From Xestospongia muta (taxonomy: Eukaryota; Porifera; Demospongiae; Haplosclerida; Petrosiidae): DNA of 64,000 bases. The notes below the pieces were generated by a model. That model had not been told where the DNA came from, did no database searches, and saw nothing but the letters and a program-made list of their open reading frames with translations. The stretch spans positions 682,001 to 746,000 of the forward strand of contig OY848919.1 of NCBI GenBank assembly GCA_963693285.1, given 5' to 3'. Below are positions 1 through 12,488 of this stretch, piece after piece; within the stretch, counting starts at the first letter, position 1, and each line of letters starts with the position of its first letter. A program made the position numbers and the translations under genes.

Positions 1-1154
1 ACTTCAATATTTTTGAACAATTATTTGAAAATATCCTATCAATTAACATAGAAGTTGGAACATGTGTGTAATAATAATGACATCATTTCTTTATCTCAGC
101 TAATGAACACCAGCTAACTCACAGATGTCAGTACAGTATTTTCATATCAGCTCAAGATTACTATTCTTCTGGTAGTTAGTCTTCTCTCATTCTTTTGTTT
201 TCTTATATTTACATCATATATTTAAATACTTTTATGATGACAATTTTAACATAATACATTGTAAGCTTTAAATTTTATTCTCTCCAATATTTCCACTATA
301 TTCAGTACAGTACATGTACTATACATTTATGTCAGTACATGTATGGATGTAGATAATAATATTATTAACTATAAAGCATGATACTGGTACTTTCCTTATG
401 TGAGTGAATTCATGTTTAGCTTGTGTCTTCTTGAACTATGTGACACAATATAGTCTTTAATTTGTAAACTCAATTCCATTATCCCTGTGGACATCTTTTT
501 TAATGTCAGTGGTAGTCCTAGGTACTGATGTCAAGAGTAACTATTCCTGTATTATTTGATAATGTGTTTGTTGTTGACTTTTGATCTCTAGTGATCATGT
601 GACTTATTGTTATTTTATTTGTTGTGTCAGTTAATAGTAGATCATATACAACTATACTAGTGTATAAATAGTTAAGATACAGGAATATCTTTCATTTGCA
701 TTTTACGAATTGACTTTTAAAAATCATAATAACCCGACCATAAAGTGTAGTACTAGTATTGAATTTGAAGTGCTAGTTTCCACACAAGCTCTGAAGATAT
801 CTTGAAGTAAACAATAACTTGGACTACATTAATTGGTACATGTGTAGGTACTATTATGACAGAGATCATTATAGAGATCCACTATAGATTACTGAGAAGT
901 ATTAAATTTTTGATAGTTGAATTTTTTATTGTTATCGAGCCATCAACGATGCATCCATTACTCATTCTTACTCAACATTGACAACAGGTGTAGTGAATAA
1001 AAAAGCAACTAATGAAATAGTAATAAATTTCACAAACAGTTGTTGTATGTGAAATTGATCAGTTACCGTACGTTATAGGAGTGTGCTACAAGCCAGTACA
1101 TACTGTACCATATATACATTGTAGTTTAATCACATGTTTTAAATATTGCTAAAA
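1..1154. other. AT-rich flank of segmental duplication, no gene seen
   Basis: No coding exon could be supported here. The stretch is the 3' flank of the minus-strand Death-domain gene and is nearly identical, base for base with small indels, to 30547-31707. The final Death-gene exon contains a GTAAGC near its end, so an alternative exon in this flank cannot be excluded. The duplication may extend left of the window. Confidence 0.6.
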
Positions 1155-4100
1155 TTATAATGGCAGCTTACTTGGTATTTCTTCATCATCTGATGATTCT
1201 TGTTGGCTGTCCTTCTCATCTGTATCTTTTGATGTTAACTGAGTGATGATTTTATCTTTCTCTGTCAATTGTTGAGTCAGTGAACTAATCATCTCCTGTA
1301 ATTTTGTAATCTCTTGTTGTCTGTCAGTAGCTACACAGTACACAATATAAGATATTGTACATTGTCAGTAGTTATATAATACCTTCTCTTTCTTGGACAG
1401 TAGATGTGAGGTCCTCTAGTGTTTTCATCTTGTCAACCAGCTCATAAGTTTCTGTGTCTGAAATATGAAGTGATAAAGAATGTACAGGTGTCCTTACCTT
1501 CTTGTGTGCTATCAAGTGGTTCCTCAAGTTTTTGACTTAGCTGTGGATGACTAGTTTTAAGGAGATCTCTTACTTCTAATATCCGGGACCTCAGATCTAC
1601 AATAGATAAAGTAAAGAGCTATACATGTTGTTAATATACCTTTTATGTTCTCTGTTAAAAGAACATTTCTTTCCTCTTTTTCTCTTAGTTGTAAAGTTAG
1701 AGATGTTATTATCTCTTGTAATGATTGTTGCTCCTTCTGTGACTCTATAGAAGATATGTACAGTAGGGACATAGTTTATATATTGTAGTGACTATTGGTT
1801 CATAGCTATATCTAAAATAAATTAATTGATTAACTAAAACAAATTTAATTGGTCACTATTGTTTAGTATCTAGAATATATTAATTTGCTATTTCAGTATC
1901 CACTTCTTGTCATGATGATACATTTGTTCATGTACACAAAATAATATTCATAATCCCTTAGACCCTGCCCTTGGATACATATGTATAGAAGTAATTAAGA
2001 CAAATACTCTTGTACAAAGTTGACAGATTACTTTCATTATACAATATGTATATATCTATTACATACAAGTAACCACTATACAAGAACTATAGGTATCTTT
2101 CTCACTTTTCTGTGAAGACGTTAACTGACTAATTTCTAATAACAATGTCTTCTTCATTTTTGTGTCAACTTTCTTCAAATCTATAATATTTCATGGATTA
2201 ATTAATATATAATTGAAAGTAGTCATGATACTAGCTGTGAGTACATACCTTCCATTCCTTCAAGATCATGTTCAAATTCATACTTTCTCTTGACATTCTC
2301 TGATTTCCAATCATCCACTTTATCAGCTGTAATAATGGAAAATAATAATGTTCATCATAAAAAGTTCAAATTAATTACCTTCACTACTTTTAAGTCTGGA
2401 TTTCAAATCTTCATTTTCCTGAGTCGTTTTTCTAGTTATTCTGATTTGCATTTCAAGTTGACTTCTCAGCTTTTCTGATTCTCTTTGTTTCTCTTCTACA
2501 GCCATCTCTAAATATTTCACTTCCTGCATGTACATGAGTTAGTGTTAATAGAACAAAACATTTCTTACCTGATCTATTTTGTGTTTATCAAAAATAACAC
2601 AGTGACCAATAATAAGTTTAATTAATCCGCTTTTCTTCACCACTTCAAGAGTTTTCTGAGCTTTAGCAATTAGAAAAGTGGCTAAGTAAAGTGGGAAGTA
2701 GCAGGTGATAGTGATGGAGTTTCCGATTGTTACATAACGAATTTGCAATTGAACATTTCTTCCTAAAGATTTTGAAAGAATATATTGAATATCGGTCAAT
2801 GTACAGGTTTGTGGCTCCCAGTTCAAGACAAATGTAGCAGTCTCACATTGAAGAAGACATGGTAGTCTGGTCACTTTCAAGGTTTGGTCTAGAAAGTCAG
2901 ATGTGCTCTGGCAACGTTCTGTAAGAAAACACTGGTATGCTTGAATTTGTTGTGTAGCTAGTTTGATGTCAAACTTCTTTGCTATAGCTGCCAAAAAGCT
3001 AAGATCAATCAGAGTAGACTTCTCTTTGATGAGATCTAGTATATCGTCAGTAGACCTTGAATGATCCAAATGATCCCTGAGGTGAGGGTATGCTTTTCGG
3101 AGGAACTGTCTTAGAGCCTCAAATTGTACAGGTGGATCAGATGTTGTCTTGATTGCTTCACAAATATTACTAAAGGCTACTTCAAATTCAGCTCTGATTT
3201 CACCAAACTGTTCACTCATACTTTGAGGAATGTATGGAATATGGTCATAAGCTTTCTCTACATAAAATGATGAAACAATAATAATTACTTATGAATATGA
3301 CAATAGAGGAGGAGTCTATGAAATGAGAGAAAAATTGCCCAACTATAAAATGCTATTGTATATCATCTAATTTAATAGTCAATTATGTAGACGTGACTTT
3401 TAATGTTCAGTAATGCAAGTTGAGGGTAGCAAGTGCTATCATGTGGCACAGTAGCAGTATAGATAATATTAAGTATACATAGTAAGTAGTACAAATTATT
3501 CCTTTCAAGTTGGGTTCTCTTTTCCCTTGTTTTATAGCTTGTAGCACTTACGGCAGTCTTTCAGAATAGCAGAGGCTAATTGAAAATTCTCAGGAACTGT
3601 TTGTAGTACACTGGCAAACACCTCCAGGTTATGATAGCTGGTATGGACAGCATAACGAATTGCTCTTAGTATGATAGTAATTCTCTCTGACTGAGATAAT
3701 TCAGGAGACTCTATAGTTGAGCACTCTGTTAATGTGATTACTTTCTCTCCACAAAGTAACTGTGCTACATAAACAGGATTATATAGATATAGAGAGAGGT
3801 CACCATAATGATAGCGTAAAATGTCGCTAGCATGACCTTCACGACTCATCTGACTACTGTTATAGAGAACTACTTCTGGAATGGCTACTAGAACATTGAG
3901 GTCTTCTGGAAAAAATTTAACTGAAAGACAATATATAAAATTGTACATTATAGAATGATGAATCTTACTATATTCATTGAATATTTTGTGAGAAAAAATT
4001 TTTGTCTCTTCAAATTTAGCCAATACTGTAGCTAACACTTTAAGTATCTTGTGATCTGAGGACACCACACCAGAGATGGCAGATAAGAGAGTTCTCTTTT

Positions 4101-4856
4101 TAGCATCAAATGAGTTTTCCAATATCTCCACCTCATCAAGTGTTGCTTCACTGATACATTTATAACTGAAAAACATCTGGGCCATTTTCATTGGAGAGAT
4201 CCTAACTTGTCCTAATGCAGCTAAAAGATTCTGAAGAACGTCAGCAATAGTTGCTAATAATTATAGAATATAAAAATATGAACAACATAATGAATAAAAT
4301 TACCTGAACCAATTTCTTGAAAAGGTAAAAACTGCTGAACAGTAGGTACTGTCATTTCCTCTCCTACATTACAAACTAGATTTGTACACAGTAACATGAT
4401 ATATTTACTAACTTGTTCTCCTTATGTTCTCAGATGTAGCAACCTCTCCAATATCTTTGAGAGCATTAATCAACGAGTCCCAAGTTGGCTCATCTACACC
4501 ATCAACTCTTTTCAACCATTGATCCAGACATTCTAGAAGACATCTACCAGGATCATCTTTATGCTTTCCTTCTCCAATAACATCCAGTGTATTCTTCCGT
4601 AGACGAAGATAAAAACCTAGTTTATACCATTTTGTGCTTGGAAAATGATGTCTTTCTAACACATTGATGATGTCAATGAGATGACGGGTCTCTACAAAAC
4701 CAACCGTCCCGAGTAAAGTAAAACAGTATTTATATAAAGGAGCTTACCAAGATGAGATACGGTAAACACAGACTGATCTCTTGCTAGTGGCGCCGGCAAC
4801 TCTCTAAGTTGATCTTGTTCTCTTAGCCGAGGTGATGACGACTTAGTATTACCCAT
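1155..4856 (-). CDS. Death-domain / coiled-coil protein, copy 1 (847 aa, 13 exons)
   Basis: Exons, in transcript order: 4856-4748, 4691-4413, 4363-4304, 4253-3969, 3920-3552, 3257-2569, 2523-2379, 2326-2249, 2180-2106, 1744-1640, 1596-1498, 1457-1383, 1330-1155. They sum to 2544 nt and stay in frame across every junction. The protein begins MGNTKSSS, which fits the N-myristoylation pattern (Gly2, Ser6). Residues about 37-128 form a Death domain, with the typical W-x-x-LG, LD-x-I, W-L and P-T-W-x-x-L positions. About 460 residues of largely helical sequence follow that I do not recognise. The last 250 residues are Lys/Glu/Gln-rich heptad-like coiled coil ending in an acidic tail. Death domains mediate homotypic assembly in apoptosis and innate signalling; membrane tethering by myristate is inference. 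An upstream in-frame Met at 4904 exists, but MGNTK is shared by both copies and fits better. Confidence 0.85.
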
Positions 4857-4971
4857 CGTTGTTACTTTAGTCTTTAGTCGATGTCCCTGTTCGTGTGACG
4901 TCACAATGTAGTGGGTGGAACTAAAAGACAGCTATGAATAATATTATTGTCTTGACCACCAGACAACCAAA

Positions 4972-5183
4972 CTACTCCAGGCTATGTCACATTCACTGAT
5001 GCATAATAATTTATTAATGATACAGTTATGAATTCAACAATATCATCTTATGGCGGCACCAAGTATTTGATAGGACAACAATTTAATGACTTGAGAGATC
5101 AAGAAGATCATGAGCATTGACCTTTCTAAATGGTGGAAACCAAAGGTCTTCCAAAACTCCAAGTGGAATACAAGAAGAAACGG
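4972..5183 (+). pseudogene. HSP70 nucleotide-binding-domain fragment (copy 1)
   Basis: The plus strand reads like an HSP70 N-terminal region: first a match to the [12 protein letters not shown] block ending at a stop, then KYLIGQQFND matching [10 protein letters not shown], then a P-F block and VETKG-PK-QVEYK. Stop codons interrupt it; for example TGA replaces the Trp of the HWPF motif. It lies between the start of the Death-domain gene and an HSP70 leader exon, and the same broken fragment recurs at 35510-35732. It was therefore already dead before the segmental duplication. Confidence 0.75.
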
Positions 5184-5379
5184 TAATGTTCTGCTCTGAA
5201 AAGATCTTATTTTATGACTCTGATAAAACAGTTGAAGTATATTTATTATAATTAAATCTTATATATGGAAGGAAGTCAAGGTTCTATAATCCTAAAGGTT
5301 TCATGGAATATTGTTAGTTGAGAGTAGTTGGTAAGAGTGTTCATGTACAACAGACTCCATATGTGGTAGGAAACTTCAG

Positions 5380-5565
5380 ATGACACTTTAAATACCACTT
5401 TTTGAGGGAGGAGCTAGCTAGTAGCTTGACCTTCAAAATAGGGTCTGAGGTCATCATGAAACAATTCTCAGGTTAAGAGGTCTATATGTTAATCTCCTTG
5501 AGGATTTGATATCCTTGGAACCCACAATAGCCAAAATGTTTCACCTCAAAACCTGTACAAGTCAT
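5380..5565 (+). promoter_or_regulatory. HSP70 leader: putative promoter and non-coding exon 1
   Basis: The last 30 bases (a CAAAACCTGTACAAG core followed by CAT and the donor GTAAGT at 5566) recur at 36085-36114 and 37737-37766. The third site lies 640 bases upstream of an intact HSP70. HSP70 reading frames in this window start just after a TTTTTAG acceptor, so this is best read as a 5'-UTR exon with a UTR intron. A GAAACTTC pair lies upstream, but a full three-part heat-shock element is not evident. Promoter function is inferred. Confidence 0.45.
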
Positions 5566-5877
5566 GTAAGTAGATAGCAATGTATTTATTGTAGTGTTGT
5601 AAAAGTATTGAATTTGTATTTAGTTACTGTTATTGTCATTGTACAAAGTTTGTTTAAATTTCAGTTTTTGTTATTGATTGTTCACAAAATTGTTGTGAGT
5701 ATTTGCTTTAGTTATTGTTAGTGAATCAAATTTTGTAATTGTTATTAATGAAAGTCTATTTTAAAGGATAACATTTAAGTGCCAAATGTACAATGTCAAA
5801 TGTTTAAGTAAAATTACATTGGGTTTTAGGTAAAAACCTATATTTACTAAAACTAAATTCTTGGAGTTTTAGTTATA

Positions 5878-5917
5878 GTTTATCATCTTCAGCAATACAA
5901 AGCTGAAGATGATAAAC
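5878..5917. repeat. Perfect 16-bp inverted repeat at HSP70 truncation point
   Basis: Left arm 5878-5893 and right arm 5902-5917 are exact reverse complements, separated by 8 bases. The right arm is HSP70 coding sequence (A-E-D-D-K), while the left arm lies just outside the point where homology to other HSP70 copies begins. Confidence 0.9.
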
Positions 5918-6300
5918 AGAGAGAACGTATTTCTGCTAAGAATGGTCTGGAGAGCTATGGCTTTACTATGAAGAGAACAATGGAAGATGATAAAGTTAAG
6001 GACAAAGTGAGTGAAGAAGATCGCCAAACAGTTATCGACAAATGTAAGGAGGCCATTGACTGGTTGGACAAGAATCAAATTGGTGAGAAAGAAGAGTTTG
6101 AACACCAGCAGAAAGAATTAGAGAAAGTCTGTATGCCTATTGTCACTAAACTTTATCAAGTTGGAGATGCTCCCCCTGGCACCGGAGGAGGTATGCCTGG
6201 AGGATTTCCAGGTGCAGGTGCAGGCGGATTTCCTGGTGGATCTAGTGGTGGAGGAGATTCTTCTAGTTCAGCTGGTCCAACTATTGAAGAAGTTGACTAA
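5894..6300 (+). pseudogene. 5'-truncated canonical cytosolic HSP70 (lid and EEVD tail)
   Basis: The open frame begins in the middle of the substrate-binding-domain lid ([17 protein letters not shown]) and runs through the helical lid and the [13 protein letters not shown] Gly-rich tail to a C-terminal EEVD. The last part is typical of cytosolic HSP70/HSC70, where EEVD binds TPR co-chaperones such as HOP and CHIP. The whole nucleotide-binding domain and beta sandwich are missing. A poly(A)-like AATAAA follows at 6419-6424. It sits downstream of a preserved leader exon (to 5565), so the 5' end and 3' end of a former gene survive with the middle deleted. A short Met-initiated product from 5968 is possible but not supported. 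Confidence 0.8.
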
Positions 6301-6548
6301 CACTAGACAATCGAGACTGATTGATGTTATATTCTAGTTGTGTTATAATGTATCGTATACATTAAAACTATTTAATTTTATTCATCAGTCTTTTGTTAGC
6401 AGACGCTGGAATTATGTCAATAAATTTTTGATTATTTATAACAAACTTAAAAACTTACCAAGAAGGATATAATAATATAATCAATACTTTGATGATTACA
6501 GTATAGCCCCTCCCATTTGGTAGCTCGTAGAGATAGCCCACAAGAAAC

Positions 6549-8402
6549 ATGGCCGAGTCCTTGTATGCTATTGGTATTGATCTAGGGACCAACAATTCCT
6601 GTGTAGCTGTTTTCTGTGATGGTAAAGTGGAGATAATTCCTAATGATCAAGATAACAACACAACTCCTAGTTATGTTGCATTTACTGACGCAGAACGACT
6701 TATTGGTGATGCAGCAAAGAGCCGAATTGGTACAAACCCATACAATACCATATATGGTGTGAAACGGTTTATTGGTCGACAATTCAATGATCCAGCTGTC
6801 CAATCAGATTTGAAACGCTTTCCTTTTCAGATTGTCAATGTAAATAGTCGACCAAAGATCAAAGTTAGCTACAGAGGTGAGTGCAAGGTTTTTGATCCAA
6901 GTGAAATATTAGCAATGACACTTGTTAAGATGAAAGAGTCAGCTGAAGCATATCTTGGTACACCTGTTGTTGATGCAGTTATCACAGTTCCTTCACACTT
7001 CAACAAAGCACAATTTGAAGCAATCAAAGATGCTGGAATAATCTCAGGAATAAATATTCTTCGAATGATCTCTGAACCAACTGGAGGAGCTATTGCATTT
7101 GGGTTTCTAAACAAGACACTTATGAGAGAACACAACACTCTCGTCTTTGATCTTGGTGGAGCAAACCTCAACATCACTATAATGACAATAGAAGACAATA
7201 TATTTGAAGTTTTGTCCACTAGTGGAGCTTCACATCTTGGTGGTGAGGACTTCAACAATCGTCTAATAAATTACTTTGTATATGAATTTGAATTCAAACA
7301 CAAATGGGACATTCGAGGAAATGCAAGGTCAATGCAGCGACTCCGAACAGCTTGTGAACGTGCCAAGAGAACTCTGTCTTCAAGTGCTCAGGCTTCAATT
7401 GAAATTGATTCTCTCTTTGAGGGAGTTGACTTCTACACTACAATCACTAGAGCTCGTTTTGAAGAACTCTGTGATGATCTTTTTCAACGTTGCCTAGAAT
7501 ATGTTAAGAGAGCTCTCAGAGACGCCAAATTTGACAAAGGTCAAATACATGATATTGTACTGGTAGGAGGATCCACTCGTATCCCAAAGATCCAAAAACT
7601 CTTACAAGATTTTTTTAATGGTAAAGAACTCAATAAATCCATTAACCCAGATGAAGCTGTTGCCTATGGAGCAGCTGTCTGGGCTGCTGTTTTGAATGGT
7701 GATAAAAGTGAAGAAATCCAAGATCTCTTACTTCTTAACGTCACTCCTCTTTCACTTGGAATTCGTTCAAAATATGGTGTGATGACTCCTCTTATTACAC
7801 GTAACTCCACAATACCAAAAAGGGAATCACGTGTCATATCCACTACCTATGATAACCAGACATCAATGACCATTACTGTATATGAAGGAGAGAACCTCAT
7901 GACAAGAGACAACAATGTATTGGGTAGTTTAGAATTAACAGATATTCCACCAGCTCCAGAAGGTGTACCTCAAATAACAGTGACTTTAGATATTGATAGT
8001 AATAGTATTCTCAATGTGTATGCTGTTGAAAGAAGTAGTGGCAAAGAGAGCAAAACAACTATTACTAATGATATTGTCAGTCTCACTCCAGAGGAACTAG
8101 ATCGAATGATTTGTGATGCTAAAAAGTACAAAGAAGATGATTTGAAGGAGAAAGAACGTGTTACTGCTATGAATGACTTAGAGAGCTATGCTATATCTAT
8201 GAAGAGTGTCATAGAAGAAGGCAAAATGAGAAACAATGAAGAAGCTCGAAAGAAAGCTTTAAGAAAATGTACCGAGATTATTAATTGGCTCGATGAGAAC
8301 TGGAATGCTAAGATAGAAGTGTTTGAACATCGCAAAAAAGAGATAGAGAAAGTCTGTGCACCTCTTCTTCTTTACAATGAAGAACCTGATAGATTTGACT
8401 AG
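6549..8402 (+). CDS. Divergent HSP70-family chaperone, intact (617 aa)
   Basis: One uninterrupted exon. Residues 1 to about 385 are an HSP70 nucleotide-binding domain (IGIDLGT with Asp11, [32 protein letters not shown]). The rest is linker ([13 protein letters not shown]), substrate-binding beta domain and helical lid. The phosphate-2 loop reads DLGGANLN (201-208) instead of DLGGGTFD, so the residues equivalent to human Thr204 and Asp206 are Asn. Asp206 helps bind Mg-ATP, so ATP turnover may be weak (inference). The C-terminus is NEEPDRFD, with no EEVD and no Gly-rich tail, so TPR co-chaperone binding should be absent. The SBD is also unusual ([21 protein letters not shown]). Promoter and 3' flank are duplicated around the 14360-17368 gene. 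Confidence 0.9.
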   Translation: MAESLYAIGIDLGTNNSCVAVFCDGKVEIIPNDQDNNTTPSYVAFTDAERLIGDAAKSRIGTNPYNTIYGVKRFIGRQFNDPAVQSDLKRFPFQIVNVNSRPKIKVSYRGECKVFDPSEILAMTLVKMKESAEAYLGTPVVDAVITVPSHFNKAQFEAIKDAGIISGINILRMISEPTGGAIAFGFLNKTLMREHNTLVFDLGGANLNITIMTIEDNIFEVLSTSGASHLGGEDFNNRLINYFVYEFEFKHKWDIRGNARSMQRLRTACERAKRTLSSSAQASIEIDSLFEGVDFYTTITRARFEELCDDLFQRCLEYVKRALRDAKFDKGQIHDIVLVGGSTRIPKIQKLLQDFFNGKELNKSINPDEAVAYGAAVWAAVLNGDKSEEIQDLLLLNVTPLSLGIRSKYGVMTPLITRNSTIPKRESRVISTTYDNQTSMTITVYEGENLMTRDNNVLGSLELTDIPPAPEGVPQITVTLDIDSNSILNVYAVERSSGKESKTTITNDIVSLTPEELDRMICDAKKYKEDDLKEKERVTAMNDLESYAISMKSVIEEGKMRNNEEARKKALRKCTEIINWLDENWNAKIEVFEHRKKEIEKVCAPLLLYNEEPDRFD

Positions 8403-11226
8403 AACACAATATTATTGTGTGAGTGATATTTTTATATTAGAAAGTATTAATAAAATGTTAAATAATTACATTATCAAATATTGTAAACAAAAATGTAATC
8501 ATTGGAATGTACATACAAATCAGTCACATGACAGTCATATGACTGTTCCTACTTTGTCTCTACTCTAGTCAAACTAAATGGATGAACAGTTGGACACATG
8601 ATAAATGCAATGGATACAATAGATTTTTTATTATAATATTATTAAATTTGAATTCAAACACAAAATGTTATTAAAATGTATAGTTCTGTAATCGATTAAA
8701 AGATAGGGGGTCATGTGATGATCATGTGATGATAATATTAACCACAGGATTGCTATAGTATACTGATGTTTTCATTGACTACTGGCAATATCAGGTGACT
8801 ATCATGTGACAAGAAGAAAGAGTTGTTAAACTCGGTAGTTACCAGTAAATATCATCATGTCACATGATTACACTTGGTAGTTACCAGTAACATGTCATGC
8901 TGTCACATGATATAGTCAACAATTTATTCATTTCACATTACTGACAATATCTCCTGACATAATCATTAATATAAGTACTTGTCATTGCAGTAAGGATTGC
9001 TAATGAAATATATAACTGATAAAATAAAGAAATGATAGTGTACAGAATTCTTCTCACAGAACTACATGTGTCATGAGGTATGGTTACTGCAATGGAGTTC
9101 GTGTCATTTTAGTAAACTTTGACTACATATCATAATATAACTAGTACGTTTTTCTGTCAGCACACAATGCATGATAAGTGGATCTAACATTGTTTTGGTC
9201 TACATTGAACATTTGTTTATAGAATATCTGTTTTGAGAACAATTTAATTTATTTTATTGTTGTATATAATCATCAAATGTAATTAATATAATTATCTCTA
9301 CACACTATTATCATAAAATACATCATAACAGATCAATTGATTAATATTAGTCTTATTAAAAGTACTACAACAATATATTAACTTCAAACATTCTAGCATT
9401 CAGTGCTACAATCAAATTAACAAGTCTTCTCTATACTGAAATATCAGGGATTTATTTTAAAAGCTTTCTATCTAATATGACTCAATGTAGACAACACAAT
9501 AAATGAGATTATAACAAGTAGGAACTTCCAACAAAAATATACGTTATTAATTATTGCTTCCAAATCCTTTTTTAGATTTAGTCACACAGTCCTTTACGAT
9601 GTTCATGTTTACACTGATGACATGACATTGTATTATTCTATACAACTCTGTGCTTTATGGTTTAGAGATATACTTAGGAGTAGGGCTAGGAATATTTTAA
9701 TATTTTATCACAATATTGTATGAGTGTGGATGTTGCGAGCATAAACACAATATTACAAGGTCCTTTTATATCACTTTAGTCAATAATTTCATGTTTAAAG
9801 TATTTAAATATATTACAAATTACTGTATAGTACAAATAGTAAAGGCAAAAAATTTGGGCAGTTTAAAATAAGGTTATATCTCGTCAACTCAGACTATTTG
9901 GGAAATCCTTAAATAAGAGAACAAGAATATACTTTTTAATATCTGATGCAGTGAGAGCAATGAGAATCTATTTAATATCTCTTCTATATCCTGTAGGATA
10001 TTGAAGTAGCAGTTGAAGTAGCCACCAGCTGTCAGTGAGAAAAAGTTTGCTGCTTATAAGCAAAATAGAACAACACTACTAATTATAATATTTTTTATCA
10101 TATTTAATTTTATAGAGGCTTTAAAAAATCCTTATGTAAAACTCTTCTTTGTTATTTTTTGTTACTTCTATCTAAATTTGTAACAGCTCCATTAGTTCCT
10201 CGAGTGCTCCAGACAAGAATATTTGAATAACTTTCTCCAGCTAATGGCTGTTGAATTACCTTGTAATAGCTATGATTAGCTAATTATAGAGGGTCAACCT
10301 AACACTGTTTTAATAACAGTTAATACAAAAATGGACATTCATAATTTTATGTATCAATTTTATAAGAAGTAGTGGCATAACTTTAAAATTAAAAAAAGTG
10401 AAATGTAAAAATATAGTACATCAAGAGAAGCCAGGTAAATAATAGGTTATAAGCACAAAGTTAAAAATACCAGTTAAACAGGTTTTGGATATAATAAATC
10501 TATATTATCAGTTGCAACATGCAATGTCAAGCAACCAAAGATACTTGTACAATCATTGGAATCACCATCCTATATATCATCAATGGAGCCACGGCAACAA
10601 TAGAAAAATAAAGTTGGAATATATCATGAATAATCTCCAATTCTAAGACCCACCAAAGCTAATATATTGTTACATTTTACAATCTCTTTGTTTTCATTAA
10701 GCTTTTGTAATAGTCATATATCTGTATAATTCCAAGTCACATTAGGTATTACCTTTTAGTTTAGATGAATTGATTTCTTGCAAGATATTGGTCAATGCCT
10801 CAGTCTTTACAACAATGTACTGTTGCCCATGGAAGTACATCATATACAATGAACCTAGTTATCTAACTGGAGTCTGTATATGTTACTATTTTTAGGCCAC
10901 CAGTCCAACAACAATATTAACTGCCTATACATTTCTATGCACATTATAATAATTGTATTAGGCAACACATAATAAGGGATTAAGTTACCATTCTTTCTAG
11001 GTATAATATATATAAACATGATATTATGAAGCTCACATGAACTCCAAGAATTGATGTATAATCCAGAAATTAGTGGCAATATAAAACAGTACCAGTTTAA
11101 AGGCTTTTTTAAAATTTTAAATAATAATTTTATTTGTTATGAAGTCAAAATAATGTAAATAATTAAATCATCACTGGTATTTTAATTATTATCCTTAATT
11201 CTTAATATTAATAATAATTGTTTATT
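8403..11226. other. AT-rich intergenic DNA; first 470 bp duplicated
   Basis: No gene supported. Bases 8400 to about 8870 match the 3' flank of the fused HSP70 (17369-17812), which shows that gene plus flank were duplicated as a unit. A roughly 45-base direct repeat (GGTAGTTACCAGTAA...TGTCACATGAT) is at 8836-8912. The rest, to 11226, shows no supported coding or RNA feature apart from a short dispersed repeat at 10005-10056. Confidence 0.55.
10005..10056. repeat. Short dispersed repeat (partner at 27806-27858)
   Basis: About 50 bases containing CCAGCTGTCAGTGAGAAAAA and TTTGCTGCTTA occur again at 27806-27858 with a few substitutions. The flanks do not match. It may be the trace of a small mobile element or a duplicated exon; identity unknown. 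Confidence 0.6.
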
Positions 11227-11266
11227 AACCTCGCTGTGCGTGGGCGCATAGCGAGGGTACTGTAGT

Positions 11267-11319
<53 letters not shown>

Positions 11320-12400
11320 TGTTACCAGAGTTGTTTTTTTTGAACTGCTATAACTTGGCAACCGAAGCATTAGCAGCTACCAACGTTTAGCAACGAATAG
11401 AAAAGCATGTGGACTTTACAACAGTAGTGTCAAGAACATCGTCAAGGAAAACAGAAGCTTAAAACTCGCAAAAGAATTTTCAGGCTGCAGAGGTCAAGTG
11501 CCGTTTCTCGAAAAGTAAAAAACTTAACGTGGAGATTTTTTAGTATGTTGTAAACAATCTCAGAGGAATACGGATCAGCAAGACAGAAGGCCGTTGGTCG
11601 AAGTAATCGTTAGAAAAGTTCTGAAAAATGTTTTGTGGACTTGGAGCGAAGTAACGCATTCAGGAAACGTCTCCAAGCACTGAAAAGACTGCTACTAATA
11701 GATAATATATCGATTTATATTTGTACCACGGGACGTTTCCAAAGAAGGTTTCATCTTCAAGTTACAATAAATTTTGTATATGAAATATTGATAGATTTTT
11801 TCAGGCTGCAGAGGTCAAGTGCCGTTTCTCGAAAAGTAAAAAACTTAACGTGGAGATTTTTTAGTATGTTGTAAACAATCTCAGAGGAATACGGATCAGC
11901 AAGACAGAAGGTCGTTGGTCGAAGTAATCGTTAGAAAAGTTCTGAAAAATGTTTTGTGGACTTGGAGCGAAGTAACGCATTCAGGAAACGTCTCCAAGCA
12001 CTGAAAGGACTGCTACTAATAGATAATATATCGATTTATATTTGTACCACGGGACGTTTCCAAAGAAGGTTTCATCTTCAAGTTACAATAAATTTTGTAT
12101 ATGAAATATTGATAGATTTTAAAGGGTCATGTAAAGACTCAGAGAAACTTTTCATCACGAAAGTAGCACTTAATCTTGCTTGGGAATTGAATGATACTAT
12201 CACTTATTCAGTTACTGCTTCACAAACATGGCAAAGCTAGAAATCAAGCAACAATTAATGAGCATATACAGAATGACAAAGCTTGCCATTTTATAACCAC
12301 ACCTTCTGGAATGTTAATAAATTTTCTTGCAATAACAACATCATAGCTGGGCCTAAGCTGGCATAGAATTTATAAATAACTTAGAAACTACAGCGAGGTT
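11227..12400. mobile_element. Non-autonomous DNA-transposon-like element with 11-bp terminal inverted repeats
   Basis: The ends are perfect 11-bp inverted repeats, AACCTCGCTGT at 11227-11237 and ACAGCGAGGTT at 12390-12400. The left end also contains its own hairpin (11229-11240 pairing with 11245-11256, one mismatch). Inside are a (GT)n tract (11271-11318) and a near-perfect tandem duplication of about 321 bp (about 11478-11798 and 11799-12120, few substitutions). No transposase frame is present; the two short frames starting MDLERSN are products of the internal repeat. No target-site duplication is obvious. Another small hairpin (GGCACTTTAGTGCC) sits just outside, at 12402-12415. Confidence 0.6.
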
Positions 12401-12488
12401 CGGCACTTTAGTGCCTTTCATTCATTATGCAGTTCGAATTAGTTTAAAAATTCCTAATAATTGTATGATTGTTGACATAGCTACTAAT

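Noticed and set aside
5380..6548. Heat-shock elements upstream of HSP70 genes
   Set aside because: Only single GAA-nn-TTC pairs were seen, no clean array of three units; left as unproven.
6582..7258. Minus-strand frames opposite HSP70 genes
   Set aside because: They recur in every HSP70 copy as antisense shadows of a conserved coding strand.
11635..12240. Two similar frames starting MDLERSN
   Set aside because: They arise from the internal duplication of a TIR element; no known domain, no conserved extension.
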